From Kangiellaceae bacterium (GTDB lineage Bacteria > Pseudomonadota > Gammaproteobacteria > Enterobacterales > Kangiellaceae), in NCBI GenBank assembly GCA_016743995.1, contig JADGFG010000031.1, positions 1 to 33,743 on the forward strand: a stretch of DNA of 33,743 nucleotides, given 5' to 3'. A program made the position numbers and the translations under genes. The notes under the pieces are model-generated. The model did not search any database. It saw only the letters and a list, made by a program, of their open reading frames with translations, and was not told where the DNA came from. This document shows positions 1 to 7,054 of this stretch, piece after piece; position 1 is the first letter of the stretch; each line of letters opens with the position of its first letter.

Positions 1-33
1 CGATAGCACTATACCCAGACTGCCAGGGAACGA

Positions 34-47
34 TATTTTATAAAATA
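34..47. repeat. AT-rich 14-bp perfect palindrome
   Basis: TATTTTATAAAATA is its own reverse complement and sits between the partial and full copies of the neighbouring palindromic repeat. It may be part of the same repeat array. No function is assigned. The rest of 101-273 shows no gene or recognisable signal. Confidence 0.4.
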
Positions 48-53
48 CCGTAT

Positions 54-100
54 TATACCCAAACTCCCTGAAAATGCAGGATTCAGAGAGTTTGAGTATA
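54..100 (-). repeat. REP-like palindrome with 19-bp stem
   Basis: Positions 54-72 (TATACCCAAACTCCCTGAA) pair with 82-100 around a 9-nt loop. Read on the plus strand there are two C-A mismatches. On the minus strand both become G-U wobbles, so the stem is fully paired in RNA made from that strand. The arms hold a partial direct copy of 11-24 (ATACCCAGACTGCC), suggesting that a second, incomplete unit lies just upstream. No clear T-run follows in either direction, so this looks more like a repetitive extragenic palindrome than a simple terminator. Copy number elsewhere cannot be seen from this window. Confidence 0.6.
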
Positions 101-273
101 TACCTTTTCTCTATTTAAACAGAGGTTACAAAAACAAAATGCACCATAAGGCTAACTCACTAAACAGTCCTCCCTGTATTTGCTAAAATTGGCGTAGCCA
201 GATGGTGTAACCATACTGATAATTATGTATTTATACGATCCGTTATAAACTTGCGGGTTAAAAAAGGACGCAT

Positions 274-289
274 GGGAGGTGTAGTTTTG
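274..289 (+). promoter_or_regulatory. Strong RBS that selects a TTG start
   Basis: GGGAGGT at 274-280 is a near-perfect Shine-Dalgarno sequence lying 6 nt before a TTG at 287. The upstream in-frame candidates (TTG at 251, ATG at 272) have no comparable site, and the ATG directly abuts this motif. The resulting N-terminus, MTISLN, also resembles that of the next gene (MAITVN). Confidence 0.7.
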
Positions 290-754
290 ACTATCTCATT
301 AAACACATCTAATGTAGTTAGCACTACTACGACCGTATTTTCATCATCAACTGCCGATACCAGTCAACTGAACACCTCAACCCCAGGTGCTATATCGCCT
401 CAAAATGCCAGAGCAGGAATTCAACCAGCTCCGATAGTGAAAGTTAATGAAAGCGGAAGGCTGGAAAGTCCTTATGTTAAAATCACTCAGGAACTTTCAG
501 ATAATGCCAATAGAAAACTACCTGCAACTCAACCTGCCATATCCACATCAAAGACTTCAACATCTAAGTTGATACAAAATATTGTGCAGCAACAACAGGC
601 CGTTGAAGTTCGGCGTGAAAGCCTTGAGAAAGAACAATCCGTTATTGAAAGTGAAATTAATAAATTGCAAAAACAGGAGCTTGAACTTAATCGGAAAAAA
701 TTTCAAATTCAACAACAAAAATCGATTGGCGATACAATTAATTTAAAAAGTTAA
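287..754 (+). CDS. Small unknown protein with Ser/Thr-rich start and C-terminal coiled coil
   Basis: No family is recognised. With the TTG start at 287 the protein has 155 residues. The first ~35 residues are very rich in Ser and Thr, the middle is Pro/Ala/Ser-rich and probably disordered, and roughly residues 90-145 form a Gln/Glu/Lys-rich helix likely to be a coiled coil (QQQQAVEVRRESLEKEQ and onward). There is no signal peptide or membrane segment. The protein ends SIGDTINLKS. The next gene begins 37 nt downstream on the same strand and has similar N- and C-terminal motifs, so the two probably form an operon of distant relatives. An upstream ATG (272) is possible but is poorly placed against the Shine-Dalgarno sequence. 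The coding call is good; the function is unknown. Confidence 0.7.
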   Translation: MTISLNTSNVVSTTTTVFSSSTADTSQLNTSTPGAISPQNARAGIQPAPIVKVNESGRLESPYVKITQELSDNANRKLPATQPAISTSKTSTSKLIQNIVQQQQAVEVRRESLEKEQSVIESEINKLQKQELELNRKKFQIQQQKSIGDTINLKS

Positions 755-791
755 ATATTAAAATTTTTCTAAGAGTCTGGAGAATATAACG

Positions 792-1061
792 ATGGCTATT
801 ACAGTAAACAATAACATTCCAAACATAACCTCTCAACAAACGCTTGAGAGAAATCAGCAAGACAGAGAGGTCATTGAAGCAGATGCAACGGCAACTATCG
901 ACAATACGCCTCCCCCCTCTCAGGTTACCACTGCCGCAGGTGAGTCTGATGGTATAGAAAACCAGAACCGCCCTACCGAACAACCTGAAGCTCGTCAGAC
1001 AGCCCAACAAAACGAAGATTTGGAACAAACCGTTGGCAGTCAACTTGATATTACTGTTTGA
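792..1061 (+). CDS. Small, probably disordered unknown protein
   Basis: An 89-residue protein that I do not recognise. It is rich in Asn, Gln, Glu, Thr and Pro, has almost no hydrophobic core, and lacks a signal peptide or membrane helix, so it is likely disordered. GGAG at 779-782 lies 9 nt before the ATG. It starts MAITVNNN and ends TVGSQLDITV, paralleling the upstream neighbour (MTISLN and SIGDTINLKS). The last ten residues faintly recall the hydrophobic tail of small motility-associated proteins, but that is too little to assign a family. An antisense frame overlaps it, but the Shine-Dalgarno sequence and shared termini favour the plus strand. Confidence 0.6.
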   Translation: MAITVNNNIPNITSQQTLERNQQDREVIEADATATIDNTPPPSQVTTAAGESDGIENQNRPTEQPEARQTAQQNEDLEQTVGSQLDITV

Positions 1062-1214
1062 AGCGGGACAAAACATCAGCATCTTGTCATTACGCTTTAT
1101 TCGCCAGAAAATAAATGAGATCAAATCTGATTTCATTTATTTCATTTCCCCTACGCAATGAAATATAACAATAAGAGATACCAGTTAACTCTGTCCAGTT
1201 TTTAAATCAAGAGT

Positions 1215-1245
1215 TTGACCATTACTCAGAGAGTCATGCTAAGAT
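1215..1245 (+). promoter_or_regulatory. Candidate promoter for the M1 aminopeptidase gene
   Basis: TTGACC at 1215-1220 is a good -35. TGCTAAGAT at 1237-1245 is an extended -10 (TG-n-TAAGAT). The 19-bp spacer is long, which the extended -10 may offset. Overlapping it, GAGTCA (1231-1236) can pair with TGACTC (1248-1253), or TCATGC (1234-1239) with GCATGA (1257-1262). These two stems exclude each other. Confidence 0.45.
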
Positions 1246-1308
1246 TCTGACTCGCGGCATGAGTAACAACCAGAAAAACGCCATGGCATCCACTTCAGGA
1301 CTCCTAAA

Positions 1309-4074
1309 ATGAAGAAACAACTAACAAAAAAAATAGTTTTCAACAAGAAAAAATGGCTTTATTTATCAGTCATACTATTAACCGGACTTTCCAGAGTGCT
1401 TGCCTTAAGCGACTCACAAGTGCCAGCAGGACAACTCCCCTACAACATAAAGCCAGTACATTACCAACTTGAGTTGACACTAAACCCTGAAGAAACTCGT
1501 TTTTCTGGTAAAGTAAATATTGATATTCAGATTTCAGAAAAAGTTGATGTTTTTTATATTCATGGCCGTGAGCTCAATATTACTTCAGACCATTTGCTGG
1601 ATGACAAAAATAATCAAATTGAAATTGATATAAAAACGACAACAAACCAGGGTGTTTTAAAAGTTATTCCATCAAAAACGCTCTATCCAGGTTCTTATAC
1701 AATTAACATCACCTATGATGCACCGTTTAATGAAAACCTTCAGGGATTACATCGCGTTAAAGACAGCGGATTTTACCACGCATTTACTCAGATGGAATCC
1801 ATTTACGCTCGTTACGCTTTTCCGTCATTCGACGAACCACGCTTTAAAACAACCTATGACTTAAGCTTGAACATTCCTGAGAAACTGACGGCAATCTCAA
1901 ACACACCAGAGAAAAAAAACAGCAAAACATCAAAAGGCTGGAAACGGGTTCAATTTGAAACAACAAAACCGATGCCGACTTACCTTGTTGCAATGGCGGT
2001 AGGACATTTTGATGTCGTCAAATGGACAGACCTGCCTGCAACTGATGTTCGCAAAACCCCCATTCCATTACGCGGCATAGCAATAAAGGGGAAAGGCAAA
2101 AAACTGGAGTACGCATTAAAAAATACTCAAGCAATAATCGAAGCACTGGAGGATTATTTTCAGATACCTTATCCCTACAAAAAGCTCGATTTACTGGCAG
2201 TACCTGATTTTGCAGCAGGAGCAATGGAAAACCCCGGTGCAATCACCTACCGAGAGCAACTGCTATTGTTAGATGAAAATGCATCCATTCATCAAAAACG
2301 TAGCTACAAATCGGTGCACGCTCACGAGCTGGCTCATCAATGGTTTGGAAACCTCGTTACCCCTGTCTGGTGGAATGATATCTGGTTAAACGAAGCCTTT
2401 GCAACATGGATGGCATCTACTGCACTCCATCGACAGTGGCCCGATCAACAATGGAGAAGACGACTTATCAGTGACTCTCGATACGCCATGGGAGCAGACT
2501 CTATCCCTTCAGCAAGAAAAATTCGAAACCCTATTCTTTCCGACGGAGATATTATCACTGCTTTCGACGGCATAACCTATAGCAAGGGAGGTGGCGTATT
2601 ATCTATGATTGAAAGCTTTATGGGAGAACAAAATTTTCAACTGGGTGTTCAAAAATATATGAAAAAATATCAATGGAAAAATGCAGACGCCATTGATTTT
2701 TTTAATAGCATAGCAAGTGTTCTGCCAGAAGAAAAAGCAAAGCTGGTCATTCAGTCATTTAAAGATTTCGTTGAACAGGCAGGTGTGCCTGAGTTAGATA
2801 TACAAATCAGTTGTAATCACAATCAGACTCAACTGGAAATACATCAACAACGATACTCGCCTCCAGGCACGCACTTTAAAGAAAAAACAAAATGGAATAT
2901 TCCTGCCTGTTTTCGTTATGCAATTAACGGGAAAGAAAAACGTCAGTGTGAAATAATTTCGCAAGAGAAACAAAAAGTTTTACTCAGTAGCCCCGGTTGT
3001 ATCAGCTGGATAGTTCCTAATCTGAATGCAGCCGGGTACTATCGCTTCAACCTTGACTCCGTTAACTGGAAAAATGCCATTAACCACTTAAACCAGTTAA
3101 GTGCCGTAGAAGCCAGTGCCGTTGTAGACAGTATGACCGCGGCCTTCGAGAGCGGAAAAATCACAATTAAAGAACTGATCAGTATAATTCCTGCCACGCT
3201 TAAATCAAAATCCTGGGAAATAATCGTATCTGGGCTTAATACATTTGAAATGCTCATTGATTATGCCGAAACCGCTGAAAAGGAGAAACTTCGTCAAATT
3301 GCAGCCGATCTGTTCAAACATAAAGCTGACTCACTTGGTTTTTCAAATGATACTCAGTTTGATAAAGAGCACCCTCTCGACGCCAGTTCTCTCCGCTACT
3401 ACCTGGTCAGATTCATGGCCATGATTGTTAAAGATCCCGGTTACCGTGAAGCACTTCAGCAAAAAGCCAGAAAATATGTTGGTTATAAAGGCGATAATAA
3501 AATTCATGAGGAGGCAATCGTACCGACACTGGCACTGTTAGCCATGCAGGTTGCTGTTCAGGATCTGAAAAAACCCTATGTAAAATTACTCCTCAAACAC
3601 CTGGAATCTACCCGTGATGGAACATTAAGAGGCCGTCTTGTCAGAGCGACTGGAGCAACCCAGAGCCCGGAAATTGCAACTCAGCTAAGAGAACTGACAC
3701 TTTCTTCGGAATTAAAAGATAATGAAAAATCACGGCTAATCTATAGTCTGAATACCGAAAAAAAACTGGACGCAGTTATGTGGCCCTGGTTTAAAAACAA
3801 TTTTTCAAGACTAGTCGCAGATATGCCAACCAACTATCAAAGCAGTGTTCCTTACCTGTTTACAGCAAACTGTAATCAGATAAATAGCAAACGCCTGGAA
3901 ACCTTTTTAAAGCCCAGACTGAATGATCTCACAGGCGCAGACAGAAATTTTGTAAAAGCCAAAGACTATCTTAAACAGTGCCAGGCGCAAAAATCGCAGC
4001 TGAAACCACAAATCACCCGGCTGATCAATAGTACCTCAACACCTTCCACCAGGCAGGTTTCTGCAGTCCGGTAA
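1309..4074 (+). CDS. Exported M1-family zinc aminopeptidase
   Basis: A 921-residue M1 (gluzincin) metallopeptidase that removes N-terminal residues from peptides. The first ~33 residues are a Lys-rich n-region plus hydrophobic core ending near RVLA, a typical Sec signal, so it acts in the periplasm or outside the cell. The N-terminal beta domain is followed by the exopeptidase motif GAMEN (G304-N308). The zinc site is HELAH (H339, E340, H343) with the third ligand E362 in NEAF at the normal 18-residue spacing. A tyrosine in FDGITYSKGG (about 425) fits the transition-state Tyr. The C-terminal ~350 residues look like the ERAP1-type helical domain. The gene is flanked by a promoter and a strong terminator, so it is probably a single unit. 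The substrate range cannot be told. It is not cytosolic PepN, which lacks a signal peptide. Confidence 0.93.
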   Translation: MKKQLTKKIVFNKKKWLYLSVILLTGLSRVLALSDSQVPAGQLPYNIKPVHYQLELTLNPEETRFSGKVNIDIQISEKVDVFYIHGRELNITSDHLLDDKNNQIEIDIKTTTNQGVLKVIPSKTLYPGSYTINITYDAPFNENLQGLHRVKDSGFYHAFTQMESIYARYAFPSFDEPRFKTTYDLSLNIPEKLTAISNTPEKKNSKTSKGWKRVQFETTKPMPTYLVAMAVGHFDVVKWTDLPATDVRKTPIPLRGIAIKGKGKKLEYALKNTQAIIEALEDYFQIPYPYKKLDLLAVPDFAAGAMENPGAITYREQLLLLDENASIHQKRSYKSVHAHELAHQWFGNLVTPVWWNDIWLNEAFATWMASTALHRQWPDQQWRRRLISDSRYAMGADSIPSARKIRNPILSDGDIITAFDGITYSKGGGVLSMIESFMGEQNFQLGVQKYMKKYQWKNADAIDFFNSIASVLPEEKAKLVIQSFKDFVEQAGVPELDIQISCNHNQTQLEIHQQRYSPPGTHFKEKTKWNIPACFRYAINGKEKRQCEIISQEKQKVLLSSPGCISWIVPNLNAAGYYRFNLDSVNWKNAINHLNQLSAVEASAVVDSMTAAFESGKITIKELISIIPATLKSKSWEIIVSGLNTFEMLIDYAETAEKEKLRQIAADLFKHKADSLGFSNDTQFDKEHPLDASSLRYYLVRFMAMIVKDPGYREALQQKARKYVGYKGDNKIHEEAIVPTLALLAMQVAVQDLKKPYVKLLLKHLESTRDGTLRGRLVRATGATQSPEIATQLRELTLSSELKDNEKSRLIYSLNTEKKLDAVMWPWFKNNFSRLVADMPTNYQSSVPYLFTANCNQINSKRLETFLKPRLNDLTGADRNFVKAKDYLKQCQAQKSQLKPQITRLINSTSTPSTRQVSAVR

Positions 4075-4097
4075 AATATAGCGATAAAATGCAGGAC

Positions 4098-4139
4098 ATT
4101 CGAGTTGAATATTGAACACCCCTGTTCAACTCGAATTTT
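4098..4139 (+). terminator. Rho-independent terminator after the aminopeptidase gene
   Basis: ATTCGAGTTGAA (4098-4109) pairs perfectly with TTCAACTCGAAT (4125-4136), and a G-U and an A-U pair extend the stem inward. A short T-run follows (4136-4139). It lies 24 nt after the stop codon. Confidence 0.75.
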
Positions 4140-4231
4140 ACACTAGTGAACACCTCATCACTCATCTCACTTTTCTCTGTTTAATCGACCTTTAATCCAA
4201 CTTTACCGTATCTCTGACATTTTTTTATCGA

Positions 4232-4237
4232 TATAAT
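4232..4237 (+). promoter_or_regulatory. Candidate -10 element for the small lipoprotein gene
   Basis: A perfect TATAAT lies 33 nt before the ATG at 4271. No good -35 is seen at the usual distance, so the promoter call is tentative. Confidence 0.35.
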
Positions 4238-4270
4238 GCCAGCCATTCACACGATTTATGGAGCATTGTA

Positions 4271-4516
4271 ATGATAAAAATAATCATCGCGGCGGCCGCA
4301 TCAACATTACTGATGAGTGCCTGTTCGTCAACACCAACCGATCCAGCAGAAAAACAGAAGAATTTTGAAGAACGCGTTAAACGCTGTAAAAAATTAAAAC
4401 AGGAAGCCGACGAACTTAGAGGTAAGCCGATACGACGTAATGCGGCGCTTGAATATTACCAGCAAGAATGTACCGTTGATGGAGATATTCCACCGCCGGC
4501 ACCGCCTGTCCAGTAG
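4271..4516 (+). CDS. Small lipoprotein of unknown function
   Basis: An 81-residue predicted lipoprotein. A short basic start, an Ala/Ile-rich hydrophobic stretch and the lipobox MSAC put the lipidated cysteine at C18. The mature part is charged (residues 27-65, probably helical), has two more cysteines (C39 and C67) that could form a disulfide, and ends in a Pro-rich tail. Residue +2 is Ser, which in enterobacterial rules favours sorting to the outer membrane. GGAG precedes the ATG (tatggagcattgtaATG). It stands between the aminopeptidase terminator and the purC leader and so is probably transcribed alone. No family is recognised. Confidence 0.75.
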   Translation: MIKIIIAAAASTLLMSACSSTPTDPAEKQKNFEERVKRCKKLKQEADELRGKPIRRNAALEYYQQECTVDGDIPPPAPPVQ

Positions 4517-4642
4517 TGGTTGATTTTTAACCTGATAATTGCTGATATTAAAACAAACTTATACCCACTATGGCACAGCAGTAAATGAATCAACTAGCGC
4601 CCATCCTGTGCGGCCTGGCGCTTATAACCCACCGTATTAATT

Positions 4643-4697
4643 ACCAGTTTTGTTTCCCGCTATATCAACATTAAAAGCAGTGGCGAGCAAAACTGGT
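4643..4697. repeat. 10-bp perfect inverted repeat upstream of purC
   Basis: ACCAGTTTTG (4643-4652) and CAAAACTGGT (4688-4697) are perfect inverted copies 35 nt apart. The right arm ends 2 nt before the TG of a candidate extended -10, so it could be an operator covering the purC promoter. Together with that promoter it is the only structure I see in the 319-nt gap 4517-4835, apart from a weak AGCGCC/GGCGCT inverted repeat near 4599-4622. Confidence 0.4.
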
Positions 4698-4699
4698 TC

Positions 4700-4708
4700 T
4701 GGTATAAT
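4700..4708 (+). promoter_or_regulatory. Candidate extended -10 promoter for purC
   Basis: TGGTATAAT is a perfect extended -10 (TG-n-TATAAT). The -35 region is poor, as is common with extended -10 promoters. It predicts a leader of about 120 nt before the purC ATG at 4836. The short ACGTTTG in the leader resembles only the core of a PurR box. Confidence 0.5.
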
Positions 4709-4835
4709 CCGTCTTCTTTAAATATCCAGTTGAGTCAGGCTTTAATCACCTGTCAAAAGCCCGGATTAAATAACGTTTGTTAAGCTTTTTGCTACATAAA
4801 ACATGTAATAAAACGTAATATGGGGACAACCAGAC

Positions 4836-5939
4836 ATGAGTCTTGCAGATAAAGTACTTGCCGTTAACAATGATCTGCCTATCAGAACTGACGCGCCAGT
4901 CCACAGTGGAAAGGTTCGTTCAGTTTACTGGCTAACAGAAGCCGATAGCCGACGTTTAATTAAAGAAAAAGGCTATGATGTGGCAGAAGATGCGCCTTTA
5001 GCCATCATGGTAATCAGTGATCGAATATCTGCATTCGACTGTATCTGGCGTGGTGAAGGTGGAATGAATGGTGTACCAGGTAAAGGTGCAGCTCTTAATG
5101 CTATCTCCAACCACTGGTTCAAATTATTTAAAGAAAAAGGTCTGGCTGACAGCCATATTCTGGATATTCCTCATCCTTTTGTCTGGATTGTACAAAAAGC
5201 AAAACCCGTCATGATAGAAGCCATTGCCAGGCAGTATATCACTGGTTCTATGTGGAGAGCCTATGGTAAAGGGGAAAGAGAGTTCTGTGGCATTACTATT
5301 CCGGAAGGTTTAGAAAAAGATCAAAAGCTTCCCGAACTGCTTATTACACCTTCAACTAAGGGCATTCTGGAAAATATTCCAGGAGTTCCGGCACAGGATG
5401 ACGTCAACATTACTCGTAAAAATCTGGACGATAATGTTGAAGCATTTAATTTTCAGAGTAGTGAAGATATCAATCTTTATGAAAAACTTCTTAAAGAAGG
5501 ATTTGACGTTATCAGTAACGAACTTGCAAAAATTGATCAGATTTTTGTCGACACCAAATTTGAGTTTGGTTATGTCACTGACCGCACAGGACAAAGTAAA
5601 CTCATCTATATGGATGAAGTCGGTACACCAGATTCGTCACGCATCTGGGACGGCCCCTCTCATCGCAACGGAAAAGTTGTAGAACAATCAAAAGAAGCAT
5701 TTCGTCAGCTTCTTCTGGCTCATTTTCCAGATCCTGATATTTTGCTGAACAAAGATAGAATGAGCGAACGAACTCAACTGGCAAAAGATAATGAACTACC
5801 CGAATCGGTTCTCATGGATGTTTCCAGAACCTATATCGCCATTGCAGAAAAAATAACCAACGAAAAGCTGGTTTTATCCGACAATCCCAAGTCGGAAATC
5901 ATCAATATTTTAAAACAAGAATACAATCTTATTGACTGA
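4836..5939 (+). CDS. purC: Phosphoribosylaminoimidazole-succinocarboxamide synthase (SAICAR synthase)
   Basis: Cytosolic enzyme of de novo purine synthesis. It joins aspartate to CAIR using ATP to give SAICAR. At 367 residues it belongs to the long form found in Vibrio and related gammaproteobacteria rather than the ~240-residue E. coli form. Recognisable family segments are HSGKVRSVY near the N-terminus (ATP-binding start), ISDRISAFD (about 62-70), the [15 protein letters not shown] block (about 132-146), KFEFGYV (about 244-250) and [10 protein letters not shown] (about 262-271). A GGGGA sequence lies 9 nt before the ATG. The transaldolase gene follows after 40 nt on the same strand and may be cotranscribed, although the pathways differ. 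Confidence 0.95.
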   Translation: MSLADKVLAVNNDLPIRTDAPVHSGKVRSVYWLTEADSRRLIKEKGYDVAEDAPLAIMVISDRISAFDCIWRGEGGMNGVPGKGAALNAISNHWFKLFKEKGLADSHILDIPHPFVWIVQKAKPVMIEAIARQYITGSMWRAYGKGEREFCGITIPEGLEKDQKLPELLITPSTKGILENIPGVPAQDDVNITRKNLDDNVEAFNFQSSEDINLYEKLLKEGFDVISNELAKIDQIFVDTKFEFGYVTDRTGQSKLIYMDEVGTPDSSRIWDGPSHRNGKVVEQSKEAFRQLLLAHFPDPDILLNKDRMSERTQLAKDNELPESVLMDVSRTYIAIAEKITNEKLVLSDNPKSEIINILKQEYNLID

Positions 5940-5979
5940 TTAACTCAATCTGAACCCGCTATTGAGGCAAAATGAACTG

Positions 5980-6933
5980 ATGGAAAATCAATTAGAACAA
6001 CTTAAAAGCATGACAACAGTAGTTGCTGATACCGGTGATTTTAATGCCATTGCTGACTTTTCTCCCGAAGATGCGACCACGAACCCTTCGTTGTTGCTCA
6101 AAGCAGCTTCGTTATCAGATTATTCACAAACTATTCAGCAGGCCATTGATTTTGCCAAAAACTTTTCACATAGAAAAGAGCAACAAATCGCTGATGCCAG
6201 TGACTACCTGAGTGTCCTTATTGGAAAAAAACTACTGACACAAATACCCGGAAAAGTTTCAACAGAGGTAGATGCTCGTTATTCATTTGATACAGAAAAA
6301 ACCGTTTTAAAAGCAAAACGAATCATTGAACTCTACGAATCTATTGGCATTGACAAATCCAGAATTCTGATAAAAATTGCTTCTACCTGGGAGGGTATTC
6401 TTGCTGCGGAAATACTTCAGGCAGAGGGTGTGAATTGTAATTTAACATTACTCTTCAGCTTTGCCCAGGCACAGGCTTGTGCTGAAGCGGGTGTTTATTT
6501 AATCTCTCCCTTTGTTGGTCGAATTCTGGACTGGCATAAAAAATCAACGGGCAAAACCTCCTATCCGCCAGAACAAGATCCAGGTGTTATCTCCGTTACA
6601 AAAATCTACAGTTACTATAAAACGATGGGTTATAAAACCATAGTCATGGGAGCTAGCTTTAGAAATACGGATGAAATTATACAATTAGCTGGCTGTGATC
6701 GATTAACCATTAGCCCTCAACTCATGGATGAGCTATCAAAAAATACCGCTCAAATCACTCGAAAACTGACTACTCCGGAAAAAACCAGTGAGCGGCCAGC
6801 TCGAATGAATGAAAGTGAATTCCGCTGGCATATGAATGAAGATGCTATGGCGACAGAAAAAACAGCAGAAGGAATTCGAGCTTTTGCTGCCGATCAGATC
6901 AAACTGGAGCAATTACTCGCAGATCTTTTATAA
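5980..6933 (+). CDS. tal: Transaldolase
   Basis: Class I transaldolase of the non-oxidative pentose phosphate pathway. It moves a dihydroxyacetone unit from sedoheptulose 7-phosphate to glyceraldehyde 3-phosphate. I place the start at ATG 5980 (317 residues) because [20 protein letters not shown] then lines up with E. coli TalB and the Schiff-base lysine in ILIKIASTW falls at K132, its position in TalB. An upstream in-frame TTG at 5962 would add six residues without family support. Other signatures are [23 protein letters not shown] and [15 protein letters not shown] lies 12 nt before the chosen ATG, which is rather far. The gene converges on the TonB receptor gene, with a hairpin between them. 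Confidence 0.95.
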   Translation: MENQLEQLKSMTTVVADTGDFNAIADFSPEDATTNPSLLLKAASLSDYSQTIQQAIDFAKNFSHRKEQQIADASDYLSVLIGKKLLTQIPGKVSTEVDARYSFDTEKTVLKAKRIIELYESIGIDKSRILIKIASTWEGILAAEILQAEGVNCNLTLLFSFAQAQACAEAGVYLISPFVGRILDWHKKSTGKTSYPPEQDPGVISVTKIYSYYKTMGYKTIVMGASFRNTDEIIQLAGCDRLTISPQLMDELSKNTAQITRKLTTPEKTSERPARMNESEFRWHMNEDAMATEKTAEGIRAFAADQIKLEQLLADLL

Positions 6934-6944
6934 ATACAGATTTA

Positions 6945-6989
6945 TAGACTACCAGCTAATGTTGTATCCTTTATTTAGCTGGTAATCTA
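6945..6989. terminator. Hairpin between convergent genes, terminator-like
   Basis: TACCAGCTAA (6950-6959) pairs with TTAGCTGGTA (6975-6984) around a 15-nt loop. Past one C-A mismatch, four more pairs extend the stem to 6945/6989. It lies between the ends of tal and the convergent receptor gene and could end transcription from both sides, although neither flank has a convincing T-run. Confidence 0.5.
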
Positions 6990-7054
6990 ATTAACACTCT
7001 CAATATCACAATCAATATCGCAATTAATATTTACCAGTAGCCGAAGCTCTAAAG

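Noticed and set aside
972..1061. Membership of the second small protein in a motility-associated family
   Set aside because: Only the hydrophobic last residues are suggestive, which is too short for an assignment.
738..1136. 132-residue minus-strand frame overlapping the second small gene
   Set aside because: Cys- and Arg-rich composition without a Shine-Dalgarno sequence. The plus-strand gene has a good one and termini like its neighbour.
4767..4790. PurR box in the purC leader
   Set aside because: Only the central AACGTTTG matches; the outer half-sites do not (8 of 16 bases).
5398..5682. 94-residue plus-strand frame inside purC
   Set aside because: It is out of frame within a clear purC coding region and shows no family similarity.
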